Source: Bermanella marisrubri
Lineage (GTDB): Bacteria; Pseudomonadota; Gammaproteobacteria; Pseudomonadales; Oceanobacteraceae
Direction of reading: 5' to 3'
Length of the DNA: 64,000 nucleotides
Assembly: GCF_012295615.1 (NCBI RefSeq)
Contig: NZ_CP051183.1
Location: 1,059,001 to 1,123,000, forward strand
Positions 54,759 through 64,000 of this stretch are shown one piece after another. Position 1 is the first letter of the stretch, and each line of letters starts with the position of its first letter. The position numbers were made by a program, and so were the translations under genes. The notes under the pieces are model-generated. The model was not told the origin of the DNA, made no database searches, and saw nothing but the letters and a program-made list of their open reading frames with translations.

Positions 54759-56092
54759 TGAGTGTAATCACCAGCATTTTAGCTTTGATTGTGACCCTTG
54801 GTATTTTGGTCACTATTCATGAATATGGCCATTATTGGGTTGCCAGACGCTGTGGTGTCAAGGTTTTACGCTTTAGTGTGGGGTTTGGCAAAGTGCTGTT
54901 TAGCCGCACTGATAAGCATGGAACTGAATTTGCGATCGCTGCAATCCCCTTAGGTGGCTATGTCAAAATGCTTGATGAGCGTGAAGGCGAAGTACCTGAG
55001 CACGAGCTTGATAGCGCCTTTAACCGCAAGACTGTGTGGCAGCGTATGGCCATCGTTTTAGCAGGACCTGCTGCCAATATTATATTCGCAATTTTTGCAT
55101 ATTGGCTCATGTTTATGACGGGTGTCACCAGTATTAAACCTGTTGTTGGCGTAGTGACGGAACCGGCTATCAGTGCAGGTATTGAGAGTGAAGATGTTAT
55201 TACCGCCATTGATGGCAATACCGTTTCTAGTTGGCAGCAAGTGAATTTTCGCCTAATTGACCGTATTGGCGATACCGGCGATGTCATGCTTGAATTGAAC
55301 GGCAGCAAGCAAAGTAGTATCAATATAGAAAAATGGCTGCATGACGTTGAAGAACCTTACCCCCTCGAGCATCTCGGCATTGCCCCTTTTCGCCCAAGTA
55401 TACCTGCTGTAATCGACCAGGTTCAGGATGGCTTGGCGGCTGATCAGGCAGGTATTAAGGTTGGAGATGAGATTACTTCTGCCAATGGTCAAGAGATAGA
55501 AGACTGGAGCCAATTAGTAGAAATTATTAAGTCTAATCCCAATCAACCAGTGGATCTGATTATTGCTCGTGATGGAAATGAGCAACCTTTGATGCTCATC
55601 CCTGGTAGTAAGCAATTGAGTGATGAACAGCAGATTGGATTCGCAGGTATTGCCGTTAAGCAGCCTGAGTTACCGCAAGATTTTATTGTGCGAAACACAT
55701 ACGGTCTGATTGAGAGTATTGCAATGGCTTTGGATAAAACGTGGCAGATGTCTGTTATGACGTTGGACTCCTTAGGGAAAATGATTCAAGGCTTGTTGTC
55801 AGTGAAAAACTTGAGCGGACCCATCACCATTGCTAAAGTAGCCAACGCCTCCGCAGAGGCTGGTTTTGAGGCATTTATCGGGTTTCTCGCGTACATCAGT
55901 ATTATGCTCGCAATAGTAAATTTACTACCGATTCCAGTTTTGGATGGTGGCCACTTTTTGTATTACGTAATTGAAGCCATAAAGGGCAGCCCTGTATCAG
56001 AAAAAGTACAAATAATGGGCATAAAGATAGGCATGCTATTGCTTTTTACCGTCATGTTTATCGCTATTTTCAACGATATCAGTCGGATCTAG
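54758..56092 (+). CDS. rseP: Site-2 intramembrane protease RseP
   Basis: Zinc metalloprotease that cuts RseA within the membrane after the DegS cut, freeing sigma-E. ATG 54758 gives 444 residues. Active site 'HEYGH' at residues 21-25 and the third ligand in 'PVLDGGH' near residue 396; two PDZ domains between (about 115-195 and 200-285); four membrane segments. Start overlaps the dxr stop (TAATG). Its substrate, rseA, is encoded at the beginning of the window. Confidence 0.96.
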   Translation: MSVITSILALIVTLGILVTIHEYGHYWVARRCGVKVLRFSVGFGKVLFSRTDKHGTEFAIAAIPLGGYVKMLDEREGEVPEHELDSAFNRKTVWQRMAIVLAGPAANIIFAIFAYWLMFMTGVTSIKPVVGVVTEPAISAGIESEDVITAIDGNTVSSWQQVNFRLIDRIGDTGDVMLELNGSKQSSINIEKWLHDVEEPYPLEHLGIAPFRPSIPAVIDQVQDGLAADQAGIKVGDEITSANGQEIEDWSQLVEIIKSNPNQPVDLIIARDGNEQPLMLIPGSKQLSDEQQIGFAGIAVKQPELPQDFIVRNTYGLIESIAMALDKTWQMSVMTLDSLGKMIQGLLSVKNLSGPITIAKVANASAEAGFEAFIGFLAYISIMLAIVNLLPIPVLDGGHFLYYVIEAIKGSPVSEKVQIMGIKIGMLLLFTVMFIAIFNDISRI

Positions 56093-56167
56093 TATCAGTC
56101 CTTTTTGATTGAATATTTTAATAATAACCACGAAGACTTTGAGTCTAACGAATAAGTTCAGGAAAGC

Positions 56168-58537
56168 ATGAAGTACACCCTTATCAGTTTGGTATTTGCG
56201 TTTATATCCACCTTGGCTTCGGCAAAATCATTTGTTGTAGAAGATATTCGGGTGGATGGTTTACAACGTGTTAGCGCAGGCAGTGTGTTTAGTGCATTTC
56301 CTGTAAACATTGGCGATAAGGTGGACACCGCTACGTTAGCAGGGGCTAGTCGCAGTTTGTTTAAAACCGGTTATTTCAATGATGTTAAATTACAGCGCGA
56401 TGGCAATATATTGATTGTTAACGTGATTGAATTACCAACCATTACTCAACTAGAAATAGAGGGTAATAGTGCTATTGAGACGGAACAGCTTAAAGAAGGC
56501 TTAAAGCAAGCAGGTCTGGCAGAAGGTTATGTTTTTAAAAGAGCAACACTAGAACGATTGGAGCTGGAGCTAGAGCGCCAATACGTTAGCCAGGGTCGTT
56601 ACGATGCGAATATCGAAACAGAAGTCGAAAAGTTACCACGTAACCGTGTCGCGTTAACGATTAAAATCGATGAAGGTTCGGTTGCCTCTATCAGTCACAT
56701 TAACATTGTGGGTCACAAAGCTTTTACGAAACAAGAATTGCTGGATCAGTTTGAATTGAAAACCACCAATATGTGGTCTTGGTATAAAAGTGACGATAAA
56801 TACGCTCGTGAAAAGCTCAGTGGTGATTTAGAACGTTTACGATCTTTTTATCTTGATCGTGGTTATATCCGTTTCAATGTAGAATCTACACAAGTTTCAC
56901 TTTCTCCAAATAAAGAAGATGTATTTATTACTGTGAATATCCACGAAGGTGATATTTATAAGGTTAATGACGTATCTCTTGCAGGTGAATTAATCGTCGA
57001 AGAAGAGCAATTAGAAAAACTCATTGTGTTAGACACTGAAGATACTTTTAGTCGTCGCAAAGTAACGTTCACCCAGGATCTAATTAGTCGCCGTTTAGGT
57101 AATGAAGGCTTTACATTCGCCAGCGTCAATGGTGTGCCCAAAATAAACGACGAAGAAAAAACTGTTGATATCACCTTTTTTGTCGAACCAGGCAAGCGTA
57201 CTTATGTTCGCCGTATAAATTTTGCTGGCAATGAGTCCACCATGGATGAAGTCCTGCGTCGTGAGATGCTGCAAATGGAAGGGGGTTGGGCCTCTACCGA
57301 GCTAATCGAACAAGGTAAAACTCGTTTGGAGCAATTGGGCTTCTTTAAAACCGTGAGCGTTGAAACGCCAAAAGTTCCGGGCTCTGATGAATTAGTTGAT
57401 GTTAATTACAATGTTGAAGAACAACCCAGTGGCAGTCTAAATTTGAGTATTGGTTACTCAAGTGCAGATGGTGTCATCATAGGTTCCAGCGTCAGCCAGA
57501 ACAATTTTATGGGCACAGGTAATAAGATGAGTACCAGTGTTAATAAAACTGACGCAGTGACTAGTCTGAACCTATCATTCAGCAATCCTTATTACACCGT
57601 TGACGGAATTAGCCGCGGTTTCAGCGTTTTCTATAGAGAAACTGATTTCTCACAATTATCACTGAGTGATTACAATACGGACACCTACGGTGGACGCATG
57701 AGTTTTGGTTTTCCTATCAATAGCCGTGAACGTCTATCGTTTAGCGTTGAGGCGAGTAAAACTGAAATGGAGTACAGCCAGTTTGCCCCTCTTGAAATCA
57801 GCGAGTTTGTTGATGCCCAAGGTGAAAACTTCACAGAATTGACACTGGGTAGTCAATGGGTGTGGACGACACTTAACCGCGGTCTGTTCCCAACTGCAGG
57901 TGCTCGTCAAACACTGTCTTTAGAAGCCACTGTACCCGGCAGTGAGCTGGAATATTACCGTGCAACTTATAAGGCTGAAAAATACTTCCCGCTAAGTAGC
58001 AATGGTAATTGGACATTCCGTTTACGTTCAGAGCTGGGTTATGGTGATGGTTATGGTGACACTGATGAATTGCCATTCTTCCAAAACTTCCGTGCTGGCG
58101 GTGTTGGTTCTGTAAGGGGTTTCTCTACCAATTCTTTAGGACCTAAAGGTGTTATTAGTAATGGTGTTGATAGCAATACAGGTGATCCAATTTACATAGA
58201 AGACTCAAATAGTATCGGTGGTAATTTACTAACAGAAGCTAGCGCCGAACTTGTTTTCCCAATGCCATTTATCGAAGATCAGCGCAGTATGCGCAGCGTA
58301 TTGTTTGTTGATGCTGGTAACGTTTTTGATACACAATGCTTAGTATTACCGGACGGTGAAGAGCATCCGGGCTGTATCGAAGGTTTTGATGCAGATGAAA
58401 TGCGGGTAGGTGCTGGCGTAAGCCTAACTTGGGTAACGGCGATTGGGCCCCTCACATTTACCTTCGCACGAGATTTGAATAGCAAAGCTGGAGACGAAAC
58501 AGAAGGTTTCGAGTTCTCGCTGGGACAGGTTTTTTAA
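56168..58537 (+). CDS. bamA: Outer membrane protein assembly factor BamA
   Basis: Inserts beta-barrel proteins into the outer membrane. 789 residues: signal peptide ending 'STLASA' (residue about 19), five POTRA domains to about residue 420, then a 16-strand barrel. The lid-lock motif is seen as 'GSVRGF', and the last residues '...LGQVF' end in Phe as required for barrel assembly. Order rseP-bamA-skp-lpxD is the usual one. Confidence 0.96.
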   Translation: MKYTLISLVFAFISTLASAKSFVVEDIRVDGLQRVSAGSVFSAFPVNIGDKVDTATLAGASRSLFKTGYFNDVKLQRDGNILIVNVIELPTITQLEIEGNSAIETEQLKEGLKQAGLAEGYVFKRATLERLELELERQYVSQGRYDANIETEVEKLPRNRVALTIKIDEGSVASISHINIVGHKAFTKQELLDQFELKTTNMWSWYKSDDKYAREKLSGDLERLRSFYLDRGYIRFNVESTQVSLSPNKEDVFITVNIHEGDIYKVNDVSLAGELIVEEEQLEKLIVLDTEDTFSRRKVTFTQDLISRRLGNEGFTFASVNGVPKINDEEKTVDITFFVEPGKRTYVRRINFAGNESTMDEVLRREMLQMEGGWASTELIEQGKTRLEQLGFFKTVSVETPKVPGSDELVDVNYNVEEQPSGSLNLSIGYSSADGVIIGSSVSQNNFMGTGNKMSTSVNKTDAVTSLNLSFSNPYYTVDGISRGFSVFYRETDFSQLSLSDYNTDTYGGRMSFGFPINSRERLSFSVEASKTEMEYSQFAPLEISEFVDAQGENFTELTLGSQWVWTTLNRGLFPTAGARQTLSLEATVPGSELEYYRATYKAEKYFPLSSNGNWTFRLRSELGYGDGYGDTDELPFFQNFRAGGVGSVRGFSTNSLGPKGVISNGVDSNTGDPIYIEDSNSIGGNLLTEASAELVFPMPFIEDQRSMRSVLFVDAGNVFDTQCLVLPDGEEHPGCIEGFDADEMRVGAGVSLTWVTAIGPLTFTFARDLNSKAGDETEGFEFSLGQVF

Positions 58538-58576
58538 TTTAATTCATTTGGATAAAAAAATAACTTAGGAATCACA

Positions 58577-59095
58577 ATGAAACATTTAGTAAAGATTATT
58601 GTCGCCTCTTTAGCGTTTGTAGCTATGACTGTAGCAGCAGAAACCAAGATTGCTGTTGTTGATATGGAGCGTGCATTGTTTCAAAGCGAAGGAGCAAAAG
58701 CGTCTTTCAAACAGGTTGAGGATCAATTTGGTGATGATCTAGAGAAGCTGAAAGATCTTGAAAAAGACATGCTCGAAATTCAGCAAAAGATGCAAAAAGA
58801 CGGCGCTATTATGAGCGACGAAGAACAACGTAAAATGCGTAATACTGTTAAAGAAAAGCAAAGCGAATATCAGTTCTTCGCAGGTAAACTACAGAAAGCA
58901 GAACAAGAATGGCGTCAGCAGTTCTTCCGTGCAAATCTACCACGCATTCAAGAAATTTTACGTAAATTGATTGATGACGAAAAAGTCGATGTCGTACTAA
59001 ATGGCCAAGCGGTTATTCATGTTTCCCCTGATATTGATCTGACTAAAAAGCTATTGAATGCTTTAAACAAAGCATCTGAAGCGAAAGCGAAGTAA
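58577..59095 (+). CDS. skp: Periplasmic chaperone Skp (OmpH)
   Basis: A 172-residue exported protein with signal peptide (cleavage near 'MTVAAA') and a long charged helical pair (about 45-130), the tentacle of the Skp trimer. Escorts unfolded outer-membrane proteins to BamA, encoded immediately upstream. Length and position are typical. Confidence 0.93.
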   Translation: MKHLVKIIVASLAFVAMTVAAETKIAVVDMERALFQSEGAKASFKQVEDQFGDDLEKLKDLEKDMLEIQQKMQKDGAIMSDEEQRKMRNTVKEKQSEYQFFAGKLQKAEQEWRQQFFRANLPRIQEILRKLIDDEKVDVVLNGQAVIHVSPDIDLTKKLLNALNKASEAKAK

Positions 59096-59100
59096 TAACT

Positions 59101-60120
59101 ATGCCCAAGTTGCAAACGATCGCGGAACATATCGGTGCCAGAGTTGAAGGTGATGCTTCATCAAGTGTTGACGGTCTTGCGACTTTGCTTGACGCAGGGC
59201 CTACGGAACTCAGCTTTCTTGCGAATATGGCTTACCGAGATCAATTGCAAATTACTCAGGCAGGAGCCGTGATCGTTCACCCCAAGCAAGCGCATGAGGT
59301 GAAAGGCACGGCTTTGGTCATGGACAATCCCTACCTTGGTTATGCAAAGGCCTCTCAGTTGTTCAATACGTTACCAGATGCTCAAAAGGGCATTCACAGT
59401 AGTGCTGTTATTCATGAGTCTGCCCAAGTAGACACTACCGCAAGTATTGGAGCTAATGCAGTGGTAGAAGCGAATGCAGTGATTGCAAAAAATGCTGTGA
59501 TCGGCAGTGGTAGCTTTATCGGTAATAACAGCCGAATAGGTGAGGGTACACGTTTGCACTCAAACGTCTCTGTCTATCATGATGTCATTATCGGTACGGA
59601 TTGCATTATTCATAGTGGAGCCGTTATTGGTAGCGATGGCTTTGGTTTTGCCCCTGATCGCGGAGCATGGGTCAAAATTGCCCAAATTGGCGGCGTGGTA
59701 ATAGGCGATCATGTAGAGATTGGCGCTAACTCGACTATTGACCGTGGTGCGATGAGCGATACACAGATACACGATGGTGTGAAACTCGACAATCAGATTC
59801 AAATCGCTCATAACGTGGTTGTTGGTGAAGCAACAGCTATGGCAGGCGGCTGTCTGATCGCAGGCAGCACGCAGATAGGTAAAGGGTGTACGATTGCCGG
59901 TGGCGTAGGTATTGCCGGACACCTTAAGATCGCTGATGGTGTTCACGTAACGGCAATGACATTGGTGACGAATCATATTTCAGAAGCAGGTAGTTATTCT
60001 TCTGGTACCGCCATGTCGAATACCTCGGAATGGCGTAAAAGTGCGGCACGATTTAGGCAGCTGGATAGTATCGCCAAACGTTTAAAACAATGCGAACGTG
60101 TTCTCTCTGAGAAGGAATAA
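59101..60120 (+). CDS. lpxD: UDP-3-O-acyl-glucosamine N-acyltransferase LpxD
   Basis: Third step of lipid A synthesis. 339 residues: an N-terminal uridine-binding domain ('[14 protein letters not shown]'), then a left-handed beta-helix of hexapeptide repeats (about 105-290) with the catalytic His in 'QIAHNVVVG', and a short C-terminal helix. Five bases after skp. Confidence 0.95.
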   Translation: MPKLQTIAEHIGARVEGDASSSVDGLATLLDAGPTELSFLANMAYRDQLQITQAGAVIVHPKQAHEVKGTALVMDNPYLGYAKASQLFNTLPDAQKGIHSSAVIHESAQVDTTASIGANAVVEANAVIAKNAVIGSGSFIGNNSRIGEGTRLHSNVSVYHDVIIGTDCIIHSGAVIGSDGFGFAPDRGAWVKIAQIGGVVIGDHVEIGANSTIDRGAMSDTQIHDGVKLDNQIQIAHNVVVGEATAMAGGCLIAGSTQIGKGCTIAGGVGIAGHLKIADGVHVTAMTLVTNHISEAGSYSSGTAMSNTSEWRKSAARFRQLDSIAKRLKQCERVLSEKE

Positions 60121-60124
60121 TGTC

Positions 60125-60574
60125 ATGACGACCATGGACTATCAGCGAATCACTGATCTGTTGCCCCATCGTTATCCGTTTCTGTTGGTTGATCGTGTAA
60201 CTGAGTTAGAGACCAAGCAACGTATTGTTGGATACAAAAACGTGAGTAGTAATGAGCCTTTTTTTCAAGGCCATTTCCCCAAGCATCCGATTATGCCTGG
60301 AGTATTAATTTTAGAGTCTCTCGCGCAATTGGCTGGCCTGTTGGGGTTAGATGCGATTGATCGAGAAAAAGCAGAAAATACGGTTTATTATTTTGCCGGA
60401 GTGGATACAGCTCGTTTTAAGAAACCAGTGATACCCGGCGATCGTCTAGATATGGAAGCCCGTTATGTGAACGACAAACGGGGAATCTGGCGCTTTGAAT
60501 GTGAAGCCAAGGTCGATGGAAAGCTGGCCTGTCAGGCTGAAATCCTGTGTGCAGAAAGGGAAATAAAGTTGTGA
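60125..60574 (+). CDS. fabZ: 3-hydroxyacyl-ACP dehydratase FabZ
   Basis: Dehydrates 3-hydroxyacyl-ACP in fatty acid elongation, competing with LpxA and LpxD for hydroxyacyl chains. 149 residues; catalytic His in '[16 protein letters not shown]' and Glu in the helix just after; '[11 protein letters not shown]' at the N-terminus. ATG 60125 behind GAGAAGGA; another in-frame ATG nine bases later is possible. Overlaps lpxA by four bases. Confidence 0.95.
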   Translation: MTTMDYQRITDLLPHRYPFLLVDRVTELETKQRIVGYKNVSSNEPFFQGHFPKHPIMPGVLILESLAQLAGLLGLDAIDREKAENTVYYFAGVDTARFKKPVIPGDRLDMEARYVNDKRGIWRFECEAKVDGKLACQAEILCAEREIKL

Positions 60575-61341
60575 TAGATTCTCGAGCGGTCATCGATCCA
60601 AGTGCGCAAATCGCCGATGACGTTGAAATTGGACCTTTTACCATTATTGGTCCTGATGTTGTGATTGAAGAAGGTACTAAGATATCCAGCCATGTTGTGG
60701 TAAAAGGACCAACTCATATCGGCAAATTTAATAGAATTTTTCAATTCTGTTCCATTGGTGAAGATTGCCAAGACAAAAAGTTTGCTGGTGAGCCTACGCG
60801 TTTAGAAATTGGCGACCACAATATTTTTCGTGAAGCCTGTACTGTGCATCGTGGCACCGTGCAAGACAATAGCTTAACCAAGATCGGTAGCCATAACCTA
60901 TTTATGGTGAACGTGCACATCGCACATGATGTAATGGTGGCTGACCATTGTATTTTTGCAAATGATACGAATATTGCGGGCCATGTGCATATTGGGGACT
61001 ACGCCATACTAGGTGGCGCTTCGCAGGTGCATCAGTTTGTGAAAATCGGCGATCATAGTATGTGCGGCACCGGTTCTATTGTATTGAAAGATGTTCCGGC
61101 ATATGTAATGGCAAACGGTAATTCTGCGAAGCCTCATGGCATTAATGTTGAAGGATTGAAGCGTCGCGGATTTAGCAAAGATGACATTCGTAATTTGCGT
61201 AAAGCCTATAAATTTATTTATCGCCAAGGTCTAACTATTGACGAAGCACTATTAGAATTAAAGCCTCTCGCTGACGAAACGCACTCAGTAAAAACTTTGA
61301 TTGATAGTTTGAATTCCTCAACTCGAGGAATTATTCGCTAA
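60571..61341 (+). CDS. lpxA: UDP-N-acetylglucosamine O-acyltransferase LpxA
   Basis: First step of lipid A synthesis. GTG 60571 (GTGA overlap with fabZ) gives 256 residues. Left-handed beta-helix repeats cover residues 1-185 ('[16 protein letters not shown]'), the catalytic His lies in 'VHIAHDVMV', and a helical C-terminal domain follows. The stop overlaps lpxB (TAATG). Confidence 0.95.
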   Translation: MIDSRAVIDPSAQIADDVEIGPFTIIGPDVVIEEGTKISSHVVVKGPTHIGKFNRIFQFCSIGEDCQDKKFAGEPTRLEIGDHNIFREACTVHRGTVQDNSLTKIGSHNLFMVNVHIAHDVMVADHCIFANDTNIAGHVHIGDYAILGGASQVHQFVKIGDHSMCGTGSIVLKDVPAYVMANGNSAKPHGINVEGLKRRGFSKDDIRNLRKAYKFIYRQGLTIDEALLELKPLADETHSVKTLIDSLNSSTRGIIR

Positions 61342-62486
61342 TGGCTCTGTGCTTTGCCATGGTCGCAGGGGAAGCCTCTGGTGATATCCTAGGCGCAGGC
61401 CTTATTCAATCCTTAAAGAAACGCTACCCTGATGCTCGCTTTGTGGGCATTGGCGGTCCCAAGATGGAAGCACAAGGATTTGAGTCTTTGTACCCTATGG
61501 AGCGTTTGTCAGTCATGGGTTTGGTTGAAGTACTGGGGCGTTTGCCAGAACTTCTTGGTATTCGGAAAAAGCTCTATAAAACCTTTTTAGAAATACAGCC
61601 TGATGCTTTTATTGGTATTGATGCCCCCGATTTTAATCTGACCTTGGAAAGAATGCTCAAAGATAAGGGAATCACTGCGATTCACTATGTAAGCCCGAGT
61701 GTGTGGGCTTGGCGTGAAAAACGGGTTAAAAAGATTCGTGAGAGCGTTGATCAAGTTCTGTGTTTATTTCCTTTCGAAGTCGATTTTTATTCAAAACATA
61801 ATGTTCCTGCCACCTTTGTTGGCCATACATTAGCAGATGCTATTGATCTTGAGCCAGATACACATGCTGCTCGTGAACTCTTAGAGCTGGACCAGGATCG
61901 ACCTGTGGTAGCTTTATTACCGGGATCGCGCCAAGGGGAAGTTTCGCGTTTGGGCGAATTATTTTTGCAAACAGCAGAGCTTGTGCGCCGCCACAAGCCA
62001 GATGTGCAATTTGTGATTCCTGCTGCGAATAAAGAGCGTAAGCAACAGCTTCAAGAGTTGTTAGCGCCATTTGAGAATTTGCGTGTAAAACTGGTGTTGG
62101 GGCAAAGTACAGATGTCATGACCGCGGCGGATACAGTGCTAATGGCTTCAGGGACTGCTGCATTAGAGGGTATGTTGTTGAAGAAACCTTTGGTGGTGTC
62201 TTATAAACTATCCAGTTTGACTGCATTTATTGTTCGTCGATTGTTAACTCAGCCTTACGTGTCTTTGCCCAACTTATTAGCAAAAAAACAGTTGGTACCT
62301 GAAATACTGCAAGAGCAAGCTACACCAGAAAACCTGGCTGAAGCAGTATTGACATATGTACAAGACCCAACGGCGGCACAAAAGTTAAAAGATAAATTCA
62401 TGGAAATGCATTTATCATTGCGTTTGGACGCTGATGAAGCGGCAGCGGATGCTGTGCTTCAAACCATTAAGGCTCGCGCATCGTGA
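61341..62486 (+). CDS. lpxB: Lipid-A-disaccharide synthase LpxB
   Basis: Glycosyltransferase (GT19) joining two acylated glucosamines. 381 residues; '[15 protein letters not shown]' at the N-terminus, '[10 protein letters not shown]', '[10 protein letters not shown]' and '[10 protein letters not shown]' are the family motifs. Peripheral inner-membrane enzyme. Coupled at both ends: TAATG with lpxA and GTGA with rnhB. Confidence 0.95.
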   Translation: MALCFAMVAGEASGDILGAGLIQSLKKRYPDARFVGIGGPKMEAQGFESLYPMERLSVMGLVEVLGRLPELLGIRKKLYKTFLEIQPDAFIGIDAPDFNLTLERMLKDKGITAIHYVSPSVWAWREKRVKKIRESVDQVLCLFPFEVDFYSKHNVPATFVGHTLADAIDLEPDTHAARELLELDQDRPVVALLPGSRQGEVSRLGELFLQTAELVRRHKPDVQFVIPAANKERKQQLQELLAPFENLRVKLVLGQSTDVMTAADTVLMASGTAALEGMLLKKPLVVSYKLSSLTAFIVRRLLTQPYVSLPNLLAKKQLVPEILQEQATPENLAEAVLTYVQDPTAAQKLKDKFMEMHLSLRLDADEAAADAVLQTIKARAS

Positions 62487-63151
62487 GCGAATCGATCGAC
62501 TATAGCCAGCAAGCCTGGTTTCAATTGGAGCAATCCTTAAAACAGTCGGGAATACTATATTGCGGCGTCGACGAAGCAGGGGCAGGGCCTTTATGTGGTG
62601 ATGTCGTGGCAGCGGCGGTCATACTTGATCCAAACAATCCCATAGACTCGTTGAATGATTCGAAGAAACTTAGTGAGAAAAAGCGAGAGGCCTTGTTTCC
62701 TGAGATTAAAGAAAAGGCCTTGGCTTATTGCATTGCACGTTGCACGCCGCAAGAAATCGATGAGATTAATATTCTTCAGGCAAGAATGCTAGCTATGACG
62801 CGTGCGGTGAAAGGCTTGCGAGATCAAAACGGTGAAATTTGTTTGCCTGAACATGCTTTTATTGACGGGAATCGATTGCCGCAAGGGCTACCTTGCCAAG
62901 CAACGCCGGTGGTAAAAGGAGATGCTCTTGTGGCTGCGATTTCTGCTGCATCGGTTCTGGCTAAAGTTCAACGGGATCACGATATGGTGGAGTTAGATAA
63001 GCACTATCCTGGATATGAATTGGCTAAACACAAAGGCTACCCAACTAAAGCTCATTTGCAGTTATTGAAAGAAAATGGGCCTACAGATATTTATCGAAAA
63101 AGCTTCGGACCGGTAAAGGCGTTGCTTGCTCAAGCTGAGTTGGACTTTTAA
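62483..63151 (+). CDS. rnhB: Ribonuclease HII
   Basis: Removes RNA from RNA-DNA hybrids and single ribonucleotides. 222 residues; catalytic acidic residues in '[12 protein letters not shown]' and in 'AFIDGNRLP', and '[13 protein letters not shown]' later. GTG start overlaps lpxB. In most relatives dnaE follows; here two genes on the opposite strand come next. Confidence 0.95.
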   Translation: MSESIDYSQQAWFQLEQSLKQSGILYCGVDEAGAGPLCGDVVAAAVILDPNNPIDSLNDSKKLSEKKREALFPEIKEKALAYCIARCTPQEIDEINILQARMLAMTRAVKGLRDQNGEICLPEHAFIDGNRLPQGLPCQATPVVKGDALVAAISAASVLAKVQRDHDMVELDKHYPGYELAKHKGYPTKAHLQLLKENGPTDIYRKSFGPVKALLAQAELDF

Positions 63152-63196
63152 TTCTTTCCGGTTGATCAGCGTTGTTTAGGCATGCATTCATCAAGG

Positions 63197-63583
63197 TCAA
63201 TTGCATTCTGGAATGAGTTGAATTTTGTTTGGATGTACTTGCCAAGCAGCGCCCGTTAAAAAGTCAGTGGGTATACTGATGAGTCCTAAGTCTAATAATA
63301 AACCGAGTAAACTTGTTTTGTTAAAGCGTGATTCAGTGTCATATTGGATCTGACAATCATTGAGTTCTACTATTATTTGATGACTTTCATCTCGACTTAC
63401 CTTTCGTTGTGCCATCCCCTGTCCAGCAAACCTGCCATCAATATAAATTGTTGCGTCCTCATGGCTTTTCACATGAATGGTTTGTTGTTGTCCGTTTATC
63501 ATGCTGGCACAACCAGATGTTAGTAAGGACAGAGATAGAATAGTCATCAATACAACTATTTTCAGGGGAAGATTAAAATTCAT
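63197..63583 (-). CDS. PEGA-like lipoprotein of unknown function
   Basis: A 128-residue predicted lipoprotein, Cys25 in 'LTSGCA'. The middle part 'HEDATIYIDGRFAGQG' looks like a PEGA-type beta domain, and the C-terminal 'DLGLISIPTDFLTGAAWQVHP' resembles the end of a widespread family of small surface lipoproteins. ATG 63583 overlaps the upstream barrel gene by 11 bases, suggesting the two are made together. Function unknown. Confidence 0.75.
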   Translation of the reverse strand: MNFNLPLKIVVLMTILSLSLLTSGCASMINGQQQTIHVKSHEDATIYIDGRFAGQGMAQRKVSRDESHQIIVELNDCQIQYDTESRFNKTSLLGLLLDLGLISIPTDFLTGAAWQVHPNKIQLIPECN

Positions 63584-64000
63584 ATTCTGCACTCAAACTG
63601 GTAAACCACTGCATATATTCTTCGTTTTGCGATTCGATTTCAAAATCTAATTGATTTACTTGCAATCTGACTAACCAATTAGCATTGACGCGGTAGAGAG
63701 CGCCGACCGCGAGCTGGATTGTATCTAATGACGATGAGCTGCTATTAAAAAAAGATGTATTTTGCTCTCGTCCTTCAGAAGTGTTTACAGTATTAATGGT
63801 GCCATCCGATGTCGAGGATATACTACCAATGAGGTAGCCCAATTTGCCTTGTAAGATAAGCGAATCTAAAAGTGGATAGGTCAAAACATGAGATAAAGAT
63901 ATGCCACTCACAGACAGCGTATTGGATGCGCGAGTAGTAACACTGTCTGTAGTTGATTCATTTATGAGTGTTTTTTCAAAATTGATACTGCCGTAATCAA
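63573..64000 (-). CDS. Outer-membrane beta-barrel protein, C-terminal part only
   Basis: The frame stays open to the window edge, so the N-terminus lies outside. The visible 141 residues show alternating polar/hydrophobic strands ('LQGKLGYLIGSIS', 'IQLAVGALYRVNANWLVRLQVNQLDFE' in outline) and end in '...TSLSAEYEF', the aromatic C-terminus recognised by BamA. A low-complexity loop with a run of serines lies in the middle. Family not determined; coupled to the following lipoprotein gene. Confidence 0.7.
   Translation of the reverse strand, partial: DYGSINFEKTLINESTTDSVTTRASNTLSVSGISLSHVLTYPLLDSLILQGKLGYLIGSISSTSDGTINTVNTSEGREQNTSFFNSSSSSLDTIQLAVGALYRVNANWLVRLQVNQLDFEIESQNEEYMQWFTSLSAEYEF

Overview
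The window is a continuous stretch of gammaproteobacterial core chromosome, moderately AT-rich, with gene orders typical of Pseudomonas and marine Oceanospirillales relatives: rpoE-rseABC-mucD-lepA, rnc-era-recO-pdxJ-acpS, cysM-rlmD-relA-mazG, map-glnD-dapC-dapD, rpsB-tsf-pyrH-frr-uppS-cdsA-dxr-rseP-bamA-skp-lpxD-fabZ-lpxA-lpxB-rnhB. I infer a marine gammaproteobacterium near Oceanospirillales/Pseudomonadales; the species cannot be fixed from this sequence alone. I saw no rRNA or tRNA gene, insertion sequence, prophage or CRISPR array.

Layout. 1-3700: end of the sigma-E gene, its anti-sigma system (rseA, rseB, rseC) and a periplasmic DegQ/MucD protease. 3.8-9.5 kb: lepA, a DUF4845 gene, rnc, era, recO, pdxJ, acpS; lepB, usual after lepA, is not there. 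9.5-12.2 kb (minus): a BarA/GacS-type hybrid kinase. 12.3-17.7 kb: cysM, rlmD, relA, mazG. 17.7-20.0 kb (minus): tsaB-uppP-rsmJ. 20.0-21.4 kb: a candidate 23-residue gene, two perfect palindromes, a histone-H1-like gene and a long AT-rich gap. 21.4-28.1 kb (mostly minus): adk, ppc, an unknown small gene (plus) and plsB. 28.5-32.0 kb: a three-gene Gld-like ABC exporter/auxiliary operon. 32.0-36.4 kb: slyX, a membrane-anchored cold-shock-domain protein, and a minus-strand trmJ-dapE-rlmA operon with two unknown small genes. 36.5-37.9 kb: an acetoacetate-decarboxylase-like gene and fabR. 38.0-42.0 kb (minus): an accessory block with a vWA lipoprotein, a large membrane/coiled-coil protein and a PilS-like kinase without its phosphoacceptor histidine. 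42.3-48.5 kb (minus): dapD, an ArsC/YffB-like gene, dapC, glnD, map. 48.8-63.2 kb: translation (rpsB, tsf, frr), UMP kinase, isoprenoid and phospholipid steps (uppS, cdsA, dxr), site-2 protease, outer-membrane assembly (bamA, skp), lipid A synthesis (lpxD, fabZ, lpxA, lpxB) and rnhB. 63.2-64.0 kb (minus): a PEGA-like lipoprotein and the end of an outer-membrane beta-barrel gene that leaves the window.

Functional links. Envelope quality control is the strongest theme: RpoE/RseA/RseB, RseP and MucD form the sigma-E circuit, and BamA, Skp and the Lpx enzymes build the outer membrane it monitors. PlsB, CdsA, FabZ and FabR belong to fatty acid and phospholipid supply. DapC, DapD and DapE are three steps of the succinylase route to lysine and peptidoglycan.

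The most promising undescribed material is the 38.0-42.0 kb block (vWA lipoprotein plus membrane partner, next to a pseudo-histidine-kinase), the 20.0-20.9 kb cluster of a tiny gene, palindromes and an attenuator-like hairpin, and the membrane/cold-shock fusion at 32.4 kb. These calls rest on motif reading by eye; no database search was run.
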